Positions 1 through 9,169 of a stretch of 64,000 nt of DNA are shown in pieces (within the stretch, counting starts at the first letter, position 1; each line of letters begins with the position of its first letter). The stretch spans positions 591,034 to 655,033 of the forward strand of contig JBGAHD010000004.1 of assembly GCA_044226395.1 (NCBI GenBank). Reading direction: 5' to 3'. The translations under genes were made by a program, and so were the position numbers. Under the pieces are notes generated by a model, which made no database searches, was not told where the DNA came from, and saw only the letters and a list, made by a program, of their open reading frames with translations. Source of the stretch: JBGAHD01 sp044226395. Its GTDB lineage: Bacteria; Pseudomonadota; Gammaproteobacteria; Xanthomonadales; Ahniellaceae.

Positions 1-2111
1 TCGCCCGTGAGCGCGGCGACATCGAGCTTCGGCGCCGAGCCTTGGCTGACGTGCAAATAGATCTCGCGCCACAGGCGACGCAGAAAACGCGCCATGCCTT
101 CGACGCCATTGTCCGACCACTCCAGCGACAGCTCCGGCGGCGAGGCGAACATCGAGTACAGCCGCACGGTATCGGCACCGAAGGACTCGACCATCTGACG
201 CGGGTCGACGCCGTTGTTCTTCGACTTCGACATCTTCTCGACCGGACCGATGTGCACGGGCTGGCCATCGTCGCGCAGGCGCGCGCCGATGATCTTGCCG
301 CGCTCGTCGAGTTCGACATCGACGTCGCCGGGGTTGAACCATTCCTTGTTGCCGTCGGCGGCCTCGCGATAGTACGACTCGGCCACGACCATGCCCTGAC
401 ACAACAAGCGCGTCGCCGGCTCGTCGGTCTTGACCATGCCCGCGTCGCGCAGCAGCTTGTGATAGAAGCGGAAATACAGCAGATGCAGGATCGCGTGCTC
501 GATGCCGCCGATGTATTGATCGACCGGCAGCCAGTAGTTGGCGCGTTCGTCGATCATGTCGGCGGCGCCGGGCGATGTGTAGCGCGCGTAATACCAGCTC
601 GACTCCATGAAGGTGTCGAAGGTATCGGTCTCGCGTTCGGCCTCGCCACCGCAAGTCGGGCACGTGGTCTTGCGCCAATTCGGATCGGCCTTGATCGGCG
701 ATTGCACGCCCATGAAGTCGACGTCCTCGGGCAGACGCACGGGCAATTGATCTTCCGGCACCGGCACCGCGCCGCATTTCGCGCAGTGAATCATCGGGAT
801 CGGACAACCCCAATAACGCTGACGGCTCACGCCCCAGTCGCGCAGACGGAAGTTGACGCGACGACGACCGCGACCTTCGCGCTCGAAGCGCGCGGCCAGA
901 TGGTCGAAGGCCTGCTTGTAACTCTTGCCATCCAACTCGCCGGAATTGACCACGCGCAACTGCGGCTGAGTCTTGTCGGCGTACCACGCCTGCCATTGCG
1001 TGGCGTCATACGGATGCTGGTCGCCGATCGAGATCACTTGCTTGATCGGCAGGCCGTATTTGCGCGCGAATTCGAAATCGCGCTCGTCATGACCGGGCAC
1101 GGCCATCACCGCGCCAGTTCCGTAGCCCATCAGCACGAAATTCGCGACCCAGATCGGCACGCGCTCGCCGCTGATCGGATGGATGGCGTGCAAGCCAGTG
1201 GCGATGCCGCGCTTGTCCTGCGTTTCCAGTTCGGCCTCGGACACGCCGCCCGCGCGACACGCGGCATTGAACGCGGCCACGTCGGCATTGCGCTCGGCCG
1301 CGAGCACGGCCAGCGGATGTTCGGCGGCGACGGCGACATAGGTCACGCCCATCAAGGTGTCGGGGCGCGTGGTGAACACGGTCAGCGGTTCGGACTGACC
1401 GTCGACGGCGAACTGGATTTCCAGGCCTTCGGAACGGCCGATCCAGTTGCGCTGCATGGTCTTGACCGCCTCGGGCCAGCCGTCGAGCTTGTCCAACTCG
1501 TCGAGCAGTTCCTGGCCGTAGTCGGTGATCTTGAGAAACCACTGCGGGATCTCGCGCTTTTCGACGATCGCGCCCGAGCGCCAGCCGCGACCCTCGACGA
1601 CCTGTTCATTGGCGAGCACGGTCTGATCGACCGGGTCCCAATTCACCACGGAATTGCGGCGATAGACGATGCCGGATTTGAACAGACGCACGAACATGCG
1701 CTGCTCGTGCACGTAGTACTCGGGCCGACACGTGGCGAACTCGCGCGACCAATCGATGGCATAGCCCATCTGATTGAGCTGGTCGCGCATGTGATCGATG
1801 TTGGCGTAGGTCCACTTGGCCGGCGCGGTCTTGTGCTTGATCGCGGCGTTCTCGGCCGGCAGACCGAAGGCGTCCCACCCCATCGGTTGCAGCACATTGA
1901 AACCCTGCATGCGCTTGTGACGCGAGATCACGTCGCCGATGGTGTAGTTGCGCACATGGCCCATGTGCAGCGCGCCGGAGGGATAAGGCAGCATCGACAT
2001 GCAGAAATACTTCGGCTTGGTCGAGCGCTCGCTTACCTCGAAGGCGCGCGTGCGCCGCCAAAAGTCCTGGGCGGCCGTTTCAACGGCCTTGGGATCGTAG
2101 ATTTCTTGCAT
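1..2111 (-). CDS. leuS: Leucine--tRNA ligase (partial, 3' end beyond window)
   Basis: Class I aminoacyl-tRNA synthetase that charges tRNA-Leu in the cytosol. The reading frame begins at the ATG ending at 2111 and runs off the left edge, giving about 703 of the roughly 860-880 residues usual for bacterial LeuRS. The N-terminus (MQEIYDPKAVETAAQDFW) is typical of the family. The HIGH-type motif appears as HMGH in the sequence PSGALHMGHVRNYTIGD, and the KMSKS loop is encoded at 222-236 (about residue 626, close to its position in E. coli). The CP1 editing insertion lies between them. What is missing is the C-terminal anticodon-binding region. Divergent from the metallo-hydrolase-like gene across a 249-bp gap. 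Confidence 0.97.
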   Translation of the reverse strand, partial: MQEIYDPKAVETAAQDFWRRTRAFEVSERSTKPKYFCMSMLPYPSGALHMGHVRNYTIGDVISRHKRMQGFNVLQPMGWDAFGLPAENAAIKHKTAPAKWTYANIDHMRDQLNQMGYAIDWSREFATCRPEYYVHEQRMFVRLFKSGIVYRRNSVVNWDPVDQTVLANEQVVEGRGWRSGAIVEKREIPQWFLKITDYGQELLDELDKLDGWPEAVKTMQRNWIGRSEGLEIQFAVDGQSEPLTVFTTRPDTLMGVTYVAVAAEHPLAVLAAERNADVAAFNAACRAGGVSEAELETQDKRGIATGLHAIHPISGERVPIWVANFVLMGYGTGAVMAVPGHDERDFEFARKYGLPIKQVISIGDQHPYDATQWQAWYADKTQPQLRVVNSGELDGKSYKQAFDHLAARFEREGRGRRRVNFRLRDWGVSRQRYWGCPIPMIHCAKCGAVPVPEDQLPVRLPEDVDFMGVQSPIKADPNWRKTTCPTCGGEAERETDTFDTFMESSWYYARYTSPGAADMIDERANYWLPVDQYIGGIEHAILHLLYFRFYHKLLRDAGMVKTDEPATRLLCQGMVVAESYYREAADGNKEWFNPGDVDVELDERGKIIGARLRDDGQPVHIGPVEKMSKSKNNGVDPRQMVESFGADTVRLYSMFASPPELSLEWSDNGVEGMARFLRRLWREIYLHVSQGSAPKLDVAALTG

Positions 2112-2360
2112 GGCGGGCAGTCGCGAACCACAACGGAATCGGGTCAGCGAGACTAGCGGAAGACGCGTCCCAGCGAAACCCGGCGGGCCAATAAATCCAG
2201 GCCAATCATCGCCTTGCCGAGTCCCCGAGGGCGCGTTCGGCGGCCGCCTCGGAGCCCGCGTCCCGCGCCGCGCTGATAGTCGACCCCGAACCCTGACGCA
2301 TCACTGCCCGATAACGCGCGTCGCCACGACGCGCGAAACGCTTTGCGCCACCGAGGCCCC

Positions 2361-3650
2361 GTGAGCACGTCGATTACGTTTTGGAACCACGCCTGCATCG
2401 AAATCGCCCTGAGCGACGGCAGCCTGTTGTGCGATCCCTGGTTCTCCGGCCGCGTGTACAACGACGCCTGGGAACTGCTCGAAGAGACCGACATCCAGGC
2501 CCTGGTGCTGGGTCGCATTCGACACGTCTGGATCTCGCAGGAACAGCCCGATCATCTGCACTTGTCGACCCTGCGCCAGATCCGCGCGGGCTGCTCGCAG
2601 CCGATCACGGTGTACTTTCGCGAGAGCGCGGATGCGACCTTGACCGCCGCCGTGCGCGCGCTCGGGTATCAGACTCAAGTGCTGCGCGCCGAAGTGCCGG
2701 TGCGGCTCGATGATGACAGCGAGATCTGGTGTTATCCCACGCGCGCGAGCAGCGCCTTGGTGGTGCGTCATCGCGACGAGGTGATCCTCAATCAAAGCGA
2801 TTGCGCGCTGGGCCGGTCCGCGATCTCGCGGTTATTGGCGCGGCACGGCAAGGTCGATGTCTGGTGCTATCAGTTCTCGCCGCCGGGCCGACCGACGCGC
2901 GATGACGATCGCGCGGCGCTGGCCCGCGCGGGTCGCTCGCGGCTGCGACGCATCGCGCGTTATCTTCGCTGGCTGAGGCCGCGGGTGTTCGTGCCGTTCG
3001 CGAGCTTCGTGCGCTATTGCCATCCGCGCAATCTCTATCTCAATCGCTGGCGCGTGACGCCGGATCGCTTGCTCCAAGACCTGCCGTTCGACTGCACGAC
3101 CTTGCGCCTGCTGCGACCTGGCGACATCGTGCTCGCCGATGGCACGCACGACGTGCCCGACGCCACGGCGGCCGTGAGCTATTGGCGCAATCTGTTCGGC
3201 AAAGTCGCTTCGCCGCGAACGCTGACGCCCATCGCGGTCGAGGCGCTCGATGAAGTCGGCCGCCGCAGCGTGGCGCAGATCGCCACGATTTGGCCGCGGC
3301 TCGCGGTACCGGGGCGCGTTTTCGTGCAGGTCGATGATCTGCGGCTGCACGCGATGATCGATTGCCGCGCGGGCACTTTCGCGCTGAGCGAGCAGCCGAC
3401 CTCGCCGCCAATCGCCGTGCTCGATGCCTCGACCTTGATGCTGTTGCTGCGTTATCCCTGGGGCGCGAGCACCATCGACATGGCCAGCACGGTCAACGTG
3501 CGCGATGCGTTTCGCTGGCGCTGGTTGCTGTCGGTGCGTCAGGTCGATCATCAGCGCGCGCATCTGGGCCGATGGCGCGCCTTCCTGCCCTTGGCGCTGG
3601 CCATGTTCTCAACCATGCGCGGGCGCTTTCATCACGCGTCGCGCGCCTGA
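2361..3650 (+). CDS. Metallo-beta-lactamase-fold protein with altered metal motif
   Basis: About 429 residues. The N-terminus (FWNHACIEIALSDGSLLCDPWFSG) matches the opening strands of the UlaG/CMAH-like branch of the metallo-beta-lactamase superfamily, and DPWFSG is a family hallmark. The usual HxHxDH zinc signature is replaced by QEQPDHLH in VWISQEQPDHLHLSTLR, so two histidine ligands are glutamine. Metal binding or catalysis may therefore be altered or lost. I chose the GTG at 2361 because a GAGG lies four bases upstream; a TTG at 2343 is the alternative. No signal peptide, so probably cytosolic. The substrate is unknown; homologues often sit near surface-polysaccharide genes, but nothing here supports that role. 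Convergent with the next gene across a hairpin. Confidence 0.7.
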   Translation: MSTSITFWNHACIEIALSDGSLLCDPWFSGRVYNDAWELLEETDIQALVLGRIRHVWISQEQPDHLHLSTLRQIRAGCSQPITVYFRESADATLTAAVRALGYQTQVLRAEVPVRLDDDSEIWCYPTRASSALVVRHRDEVILNQSDCALGRSAISRLLARHGKVDVWCYQFSPPGRPTRDDDRAALARAGRSRLRRIARYLRWLRPRVFVPFASFVRYCHPRNLYLNRWRVTPDRLLQDLPFDCTTLRLLRPGDIVLADGTHDVPDATAAVSYWRNLFGKVASPRTLTPIAVEALDEVGRRSVAQIATIWPRLAVPGRVFVQVDDLRLHAMIDCRAGTFALSEQPTSPPIAVLDASTLMLLLRYPWGASTIDMASTVNVRDAFRWRWLLSVRQVDHQRAHLGRWRAFLPLALAMFSTMRGRFHHASRA

Positions 3651-3657
3651 AAACAAA

Positions 3658-3688
3658 GGCCCGTCCGACGGTCGATGTCGAACGGGCC
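3658..3688 (-). terminator. Intrinsic terminator for the beta-helix gene
   Basis: A 7-bp outer stem (GGCCCGT/ACGGGCC) plus an inner CGAC/GTCG stem. On the minus strand the hairpin is followed by TTTGTTTTC, which fits a Rho-independent terminator for the gene ending at 3708. On the plus strand there is no T-tract. Confidence 0.7.
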
Positions 3689-3707
3689 TCGTGTCATCAC
3701 GCGATGC

Positions 3708-6485
3708 TCAGCGCGTCTTCATCGGCGTATAGCTGGGATCGACGAAGACTGAAACCGGGTTGTAACTCAGGCGACCGCCGCTGGCGATCATCTCGCGCCA
3801 GACAAAGACTTCGCCCGAGGACTGATCCCACCACGTGATGCCGGACTGGCCGTAGTCCGGATCGCCCGCGACCGCCAGATGCGCGGGGCCGATGATGTAG
3901 TGCTTGCCGCCGCGCGCGCGATCGACGGCGCGATCGATCACCTTGCCGGCGCCCATGTACCAGATCTCGACCGTGCCTTGCGATTCCTCGTACCACGCCA
4001 CGTCCTCGACGCCATCGCCATTGAAATCACCGGCGGCGGCCGCGAGCAAACCGGTCGGCACGGGCGGGCCCTGGATCTCGGACAGCATGCGCGGACCATC
4101 CATCAACCAGACATAGGTGCGCGAGCCGGAGGGATCTCGCCACATCAGATCCTGACGACCATCGCCGTTGAAATCACCGGTGATGGTGACGCGGAACTCG
4201 GGCTTGGGCGGCAACATGTCGAAGCGTTCGCAGTTGTCACGCTCGAACACGCAGCTGACCATGTTGTGCGCGGCGCGGCTCGGGTCGTAGGTCAAGGCAT
4301 CCATGCGCGAATCGCCGTCGAACAAGGTGAAATCGACGATACGATCGGTGCTCTTGAGCGAATTCGACACCACTGGATCGACGCGATTGTTGATCACGTC
4401 GTACAGCAGGAAATCGGTGTTGGCCGGATCGTCCGTGACCAGTCGATCGAGCCGCTCGTCACGGAACTGCGCGGCATCGAGATAGCGCGCGCCCATTGGC
4501 GCTGTCACCTGCATCCAGCTGCCACGCGTGTTGTCCACCTCGAAGTCGCTGGCACCAACGCGCTGACGCGTGAATGAAGTCAGGCGATAGTCGATCAATG
4601 CCGAGGCCGGACGGAACACGACGACCTCGCGACGATCTTCACTGCCGCGGAATCGCGAGTCACCCAAGTATGTCGCGCGAATCGCATACGCGCCGGCTCG
4701 CGGCAAAGGATTGGCCAACGACAACGTCGCCACGCCGGCCGACAGTGGCGTCGTGCCCAGCGCATCGCTGCGACCATCGGTGTCGAGGAAGAACGCGACA
4801 TTGCCCATCGGCGTGCCGCCGTTCGCGCTGACCTTGGCCGAGATGCGAATGCTCGGGTCCGTCGCCGGCACGTGGGTCGGCAGCGAGGTCACCATCGTCG
4901 TCGTGGGCACCAGCGCCTGGATCGGCTGACACGCGGAGAACTCCGACGAATTGGTCGGCGTCTCGGGCACGCCATCGCCATCGAGATCGGCGATCTCGGT
5001 CGCGATCGCGGTCATGAAGGTGCCGGGACGAAGGCCGCCGAGCGGCGCTTGCGTGGTTTGCGCGCTGGCCCCGACCTTGCCATTGCCGTCGGTGACCACG
5101 CGCGTCTCGCCCAGGAACATGTCCGAGCCGCCGAAGCCGATGGGCAGGCACGAGGACGTGAGGAAGAACTCGATGCGATACGTCTTATTCGCCTCGCTCA
5201 TCAGCTCGAAATCGACGCGGCCGGTTTCGTTGGCGTAGGTCAGCACGGGCTTGTTCTGCAGATTGTTGGCGCCGGTGTCGACGTCGAGGCCGTCATTGAT
5301 GCGCGGCATGAACTGACTGTTGGCATCGATGCCGATCGCGGTGTAGGCGACGTCGTTGATCAAGTTGCGCGAGAGCTGATTGCCGGTGCCGGCGACTTCC
5401 GGCGGCGACGTGCGGGCGTCGCCGAGCAGGATGCCGTAGTTCGCGCGGGCGATGCGGTTGTCGATCATCGCCGTGTTGGTGACGCCGCGACTCAGGCGAA
5501 TGCCGCCGTCCAGATTCGGACCCGGCGTCGCCCACAGGTCGAGACCGAGGGTGTTACCAATGATCGTATTGTTGTTCGACGTCGTGAGCAGGATCAGGAT
5601 CGCATCGCGGATCGTCTGCGTGATGCGATTGGCCGCGATGCGCGACGAGCGCATGCCGAAGTACGACTGCTGCACGGCCACGCTGTAGGTTCGCGCCAAC
5701 CGCGCCGGCGCGCCGTAGGCAATGGCGCCGCTGATGATCGCCTGTCCGCCGATGACATTGCCAAACGACGTCTTGCCGAAGCGATCCATGCCGAACCAGT
5801 TGTTCGCGATCGTATGGCCCGATCCGGTGAGGAGCACGGCGGCGCCACTGGTCTTGGCGACCAGATTGCCATCGCCCAGACCGTTGCCACCGAAGGTTAC
5901 GCGGTCGGCGCACAGGCCGCCGAAGGCCGCGTCGATGCCGCTGGTGGTCGAACCATCGGCGCGTAGGCCGAAGTAGCTCGCGCTCACGCGCACGCCGTCG
6001 GCCAGCGCGAGCACGGCGGCGCGGCTACGCCCGCCAGCGCCGCTGCCAATGAAAGCGATGCCGCTGACCGCGCTGCGTTCGGCGCCGCGCACGAAGGTGA
6101 AGGTGCCGCCGTGATTGTCGGGATTGTCGGCGATGTTGGTGGCATCGATCTCAATCATGATCGTGCCGCCGCCTTGAACCAGTGGCACGACCGAACCCGG
6201 CTGCGAGTAGCCTTGCACGATCACGGGCGCCGTGAATTCCTGATACTCCGACTTCGGCTTGATGGTGAATGGTCCGCTGCCGGCGATCGCGAAACGAATG
6301 GTGCTGCGATCGCTGTTGGCGTTGGCGTCGAGAATGGCCTGACGCAGTGAACCAGCGCCGGCATCACCGACGGTGGTGACCGTGAAAGTGCTCTGAGCCC
6401 AAGTCGCGCCGCTCGCCACCGCGAGCACGAGCGTCGCGGCGAGCTGCCAGATGCGGTGACGCGGGAATAATCGCTGCGTATCCAC
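3708..6485 (-). CDS. Secreted right-handed beta-helix protein with Ig-like and FG-GAP repeats
   Basis: About 925 residues. Starts at GTG (6483-6485), chosen because AAGGAGGA lies just upstream; the longer open frame has no other good start. A signal peptide ends near ATWAQS (about residue 32). Next comes the DAGAGSLRQAILDAN motif that opens many CSLREA-type parallel beta-helix surface proteins. The helical part extends to about residue 480. A bacterial Ig-like domain (about 530-623) follows, then two clear FG-GAP/VCBS calcium-type repeats, each with DFNGDG (about 775 and 820). Likely an exported or cell-surface adhesion or matrix protein; its ligand is unknown. Monocistronic, with a terminator downstream. 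Confidence 0.85.
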   Translation of the reverse strand: MDTQRLFPRHRIWQLAATLVLAVASGATWAQSTFTVTTVGDAGAGSLRQAILDANANSDRSTIRFAIAGSGPFTIKPKSEYQEFTAPVIVQGYSQPGSVVPLVQGGGTIMIEIDATNIADNPDNHGGTFTFVRGAERSAVSGIAFIGSGAGGRSRAAVLALADGVRVSASYFGLRADGSTTSGIDAAFGGLCADRVTFGGNGLGDGNLVAKTSGAAVLLTGSGHTIANNWFGMDRFGKTSFGNVIGGQAIISGAIAYGAPARLARTYSVAVQQSYFGMRSSRIAANRITQTIRDAILILLTTSNNNTIIGNTLGLDLWATPGPNLDGGIRLSRGVTNTAMIDNRIARANYGILLGDARTSPPEVAGTGNQLSRNLINDVAYTAIGIDANSQFMPRINDGLDVDTGANNLQNKPVLTYANETGRVDFELMSEANKTYRIEFFLTSSCLPIGFGGSDMFLGETRVVTDGNGKVGASAQTTQAPLGGLRPGTFMTAIATEIADLDGDGVPETPTNSSEFSACQPIQALVPTTTMVTSLPTHVPATDPSIRISAKVSANGGTPMGNVAFFLDTDGRSDALGTTPLSAGVATLSLANPLPRAGAYAIRATYLGDSRFRGSEDRREVVVFRPASALIDYRLTSFTRQRVGASDFEVDNTRGSWMQVTAPMGARYLDAAQFRDERLDRLVTDDPANTDFLLYDVINNRVDPVVSNSLKSTDRIVDFTLFDGDSRMDALTYDPSRAAHNMVSCVFERDNCERFDMLPPKPEFRVTITGDFNGDGRQDLMWRDPSGSRTYVWLMDGPRMLSEIQGPPVPTGLLAAAAGDFNGDGVEDVAWYEESQGTVEIWYMGAGKVIDRAVDRARGGKHYIIGPAHLAVAGDPDYGQSGITWWDQSSGEVFVWREMIASGGRLSYNPVSVFVDPSYTPMKTR

Positions 6486-6657
6486 GAAGTCCTCCTTGCG
6501 AACGGATCCGCGGGCAGCCGCGAGCCGCGGACGTGATGTCCCGCTCGCGCGGTGTCTCGGGATCGGGAATGGTGACGGGGGCGTGCATGCCGCGTCGTGC
6601 TTTCTTCTACGCGAGGTGGCGGCGATTCCCATCATGGGCGTGGGCGCGCCCTTTCGC

Positions 6658-6705
6658 GACGCGCGACGTGCGCGACGCGCGACGTGCGCGACGCGCGACG
6701 TGCGC
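6658..6705. repeat. 16-bp tandem repeat, three perfect copies
   Basis: GACGCGCGACGTGCGC is repeated exactly three times, followed by a degraded fourth unit to about 6720. It lies in the 271-bp gap between the start of the beta-helix gene and the end of the oxidoreductase gene, both on the minus strand. Confidence 0.9.
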
Positions 6706-6756
6706 GACGTGCGCGGTGCGGCGCGCGGCGCGAAGTCGCGCGGTGACGCGGTGAAC

Positions 6757-7776
6757 TCAGTCGTCGCCGAGCGCGGTCCAGCGCGGTTGACGCGCGGCGT
6801 CGAGCAAGGCGCGCAGCGTCGCGGCGTTATCGATGCTTTCGCGATCGAGCGCGGCGCGATCGGCGCGACGGCCATCGATCAGATCGACGAAAGCTTCGGT
6901 CTCGCAGCGGAACCCGTGCGGCGGCGCCGGCAACTCGATGCGATCGAAATCCATGCGCCAGGCCGTGCCGCGGCGGATGTGGATCTCGAACGGTCGCGTC
7001 GGATCGGGCGTGTTGGGATAGGTGCTCTCGATCACGCCCTGCGTGCCGAACACGCGCAACGCGCGATGCGGCGCGTGATCGAAGCTGCACGCGATCTGGC
7101 CTTGCACGCCGTCGCCGTAGTCGAGCATGGCGCTCAACTCGCGATCGACGCCGCTGGCGTCCCAGTTCGCGAGCGCACACACCTGGCGCGGCGCGCGACC
7201 GACCAGGGCACGAAGCGCATTGACCGCGTAGCAGCCGACATCGAACAGCGCGCCACCTTCGAGCTCGGGATGCAAACGCACGTTCGGGCCTTCGCGCAAG
7301 GTGATGCCGAACGTCGCCTGCAACTGACGCACGACGCCGATCTCGCCGCCGTGCACGAGGCGCAGCAGTTCCTGAAAGTACGGTTGGAAGCGGTACGGGA
7401 AGGCTTCGAGCAGCACGCGTTGTTGGCGCTCGGCCAGCGCGAACAAGGCGCGCGCGGTCGCGGGCGAACCGGTCAGCGGCTTCTCGCACAACACATGCTT
7501 GCCAGCGCGCAATGCGGCCTCGGCCCAGGGCGCGTGCAAGGCATTGGGCAGCGGGATGTAGAGCGCGTCGAGCTCGGGATCAGCGATCATCGCCTCGTAG
7601 CCCACGTGCGCGCGGGGGATGCCGTGCTCCTCGGCGAAGGCGCGCGCGCGGCTCGCGTCGCGACTGCTCACCGCGTCAATGCGCACGCGCGGGAAATCCT
7701 TCGCGCCGGTCAGGAATTCACCGGCGATCTTGGCCACGCCCAGAATGCCCATGCGCAGGGGTGGGTGCTTGCTCAT
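6757..7776 (-). CDS. Gfo/Idh/MocA-family NAD(P)-dependent oxidoreductase
   Basis: About 339 residues. The N-terminal Rossmann fold begins MSKHPPLRMGILGVAKIAGEF, with the GxxGxxxIA nucleotide-binding pattern. The CEKPLT motif follows, whose Lys is the conserved catalytic residue of the family, and then the C-terminal alpha/beta substrate domain (GGALFDVGCYAVNALR). The family oxidises or reduces sugars, inositols and related polyols; the specific substrate cannot be told. Start ATG at 7774-7776 is preceded by GGAG; an in-frame upstream extension lacks a comparable site. No signal peptide, so cytosolic. Nothing nearby forms an obvious sugar pathway. Confidence 0.9.
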   Translation of the reverse strand: MSKHPPLRMGILGVAKIAGEFLTGAKDFPRVRIDAVSSRDASRARAFAEEHGIPRAHVGYEAMIADPELDALYIPLPNALHAPWAEAALRAGKHVLCEKPLTGSPATARALFALAERQQRVLLEAFPYRFQPYFQELLRLVHGGEIGVVRQLQATFGITLREGPNVRLHPELEGGALFDVGCYAVNALRALVGRAPRQVCALANWDASGVDRELSAMLDYGDGVQGQIACSFDHAPHRALRVFGTQGVIESTYPNTPDPTRPFEIHIRRGTAWRMDFDRIELPAPPHGFRCETEAFVDLIDGRRADRAALDRESIDNAATLRALLDAARQPRWTALGDD

Positions 7777-7843
7777 CTCATGCTCCGCGATCGCGACTGC
7801 GACTGCGGGCAAGCATAACCGCTGACGCCGCGGCGGGCGCGCC

Positions 7844-8425
7844 TCAATTCGCGCCGCTGGCGAACTTCAGCGCCGAATGCGCGGGGTCGAGACGCGGCGC
7901 GAGTTCATACACATTGCGATAACCGTAGGTGTACAGCGCGACATACGTCGACAGATTCAACGACGCCATTGGCAACTTGCTCGGAAACGCGCGCTCGCTG
8001 TTGACGAAGTTGTTGTTGCAATAGATCAGAATGCGCGCGTCTTTGTCCGGCAGCGTTTGTTCGAGCGTGGCCAACGCGATGTCGGGAAAGCTCAAGTTGA
8101 TCGCGCCATCGATGTGCAGCTCGCGGAATTTCTCCGCGCTGCGCGCATCGAGAATGATCGTACCCGGCTCGCGACTGAGCGCGATGAACTCCGCCTCCGA
8201 CACCCGCCGCTGCGCGCGATGACGCGCGGCCTCGTCGGCGATGGCGAGGAAGCCCGCCATGTCGATGTTGGGGTTGTCGAGCGTGGTGGTCGGTGGCGCG
8301 GTGGCGGCCGCTGGGGCCGAAGCCGAAGCCGAAGTGGCCGCGGATTGGCGAGAGGGCGAAGTGGCGCAAGCGCCGAGCATGAGAATCAGTGAGGCGAGCG
8401 TGAGTGATACGACGGTGCGTTCCAT
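7844..8425 (-). CDS. Rhodanese-domain lipoprotein
   Basis: 193 residues. The N-terminus carries a lipoprotein signal with the lipobox LGAC (SLILMLGACATS), so the mature protein should be lipid-anchored at Cys19 or near it. An Ala/Ser/Thr-rich linker follows. A rhodanese-like domain (about 75-185) then includes GTIILDARSAEKFRELHIDGAINLSF and an active-site-loop Cys in ILIYCNNN. Rhodaneses transfer sulfane sulfur or serve as sensory domains; the loop here is unusual (CNNNF), so the substrate is uncertain. Strong ribosome site GGGAGGGG directly upstream of the ATG. Its 5' side abuts the GGACACCCA repeat array. Confidence 0.88.
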   Translation of the reverse strand: MERTVVSLTLASLILMLGACATSPSRQSAATSASASAPAAATAPPTTTLDNPNIDMAGFLAIADEAARHRAQRRVSEAEFIALSREPGTIILDARSAEKFRELHIDGAINLSFPDIALATLEQTLPDKDARILIYCNNNFVNSERAFPSKLPMASLNLSTYVALYTYGYRNVYELAPRLDPAHSALKFASGAN

Positions 8426-9169
8426 GTTCCCCTCCCAAGCGCGTCAGGCGCGAGGGACTTGATTCGAGGGGTGGGGGGAAGTTCCCGGGGGTGGGGGCCG
8501 GTTGGGGACACCCAAGATTCCCAAGAGCCGCGAAGGCTCCTCGATTGGGGACACCCATGATTCCGGTCAGACCTGGGGGTCCTCCGACAGGGGGGCCGAT
8601 ATCTGGACACCCATGATCACCAGATGCCGGGGCCGCGAATGGGAACACCCATGAGCCTCAATCGAGATCAGGACACCCATGATCCCCACATGCCGGGCTT
8701 GTGAAATCGAGGACACCCATGGTCATCAGCGAGAATCGGACTGCCGATCCCGGACAACAAACGCTTTCAATTCAGCCAGATACTTCTGAATCGGGCGAAC
8801 AATGGCGGTCCAATACCGAATCCCCAGGATTATGGGTGTGAAATCGAGGACACCCATGGTCATCAGCGAGAATCGGACTGCCGATCCCGGACAACAAACG
8901 CTTTCAATTCAGCCAGATACCTCTGAATCGGGCGAACAATGGCGGTCCAATACCGAATCCCCAGGATTATGGGTGTCCCGATCTACGCCGATCGCCTGTG
9001 CGAACTGTGGGTGTCCCGATCAGCTCGGGAATCGGTGGGTGTCTCCAATCCCTCGCCTCCGGTCGCCTTCCCGAACCGTGGGTGTCCCGATCTGCTCGGG
9101 TGTCCCGATCTGCTCGGGAATCGGTGGGTGTCCCCATTCCCTCCCCGTGGGTGTCCCCATTCCCTCCCC
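8426..9169. repeat. Intergenic array of the 9-mer GGACACCCA in both orientations
   Basis: This 744-bp gap holds no convincing gene. Exact GGACACCCA lies on the plus strand at 8506, 8549, 8605, 8671, 8711 and 8848 (variant GAACACCCA at 8643). The reverse complement TGGGTGTCC is at 8970, 9008, 9079, 9125 and 9148 (variants at 9036 and 9097, and a cut-off copy at 8833). All forward copies lie left and all intact reverse copies right of about 8,900. Spacers are 10-130 bp and share fragments such as GATTCC or CGGGAATCGG. The array begins beside the rhodanese-lipoprotein start and ends 14 bp from the kdpE stop. Two short plus-strand open frames here merely translate the repeat. Confidence 0.92.
8701..8974. 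repeat. 137-bp perfect tandem duplication inside the 9-mer array
   Basis: Copy 1 spans 8701-8837 and copy 2 spans 8838-8974. By eye they differ at one base only (T at 8784, C at 8921), which suggests a recent duplication or gene-conversion event. The second copy is bounded by GGACACCCAT at 8848-8857 and its exact reverse complement at 8969-8978. Confidence 0.93.

Noticed and set aside
42..2156. Long open frame on the plus strand opposite leuS
   Set aside because: It is the antisense shadow of leuS; the minus strand carries unmistakable LeuRS motifs (HMGH, KMSKS), and such shadows are expected in GC-rich DNA.
8426..9169. CRISPR array
   Set aside because: The repeat is only 9 bp, occurs in both orientations, spacers vary from about 10 to 130 bp, and no cas gene is near.
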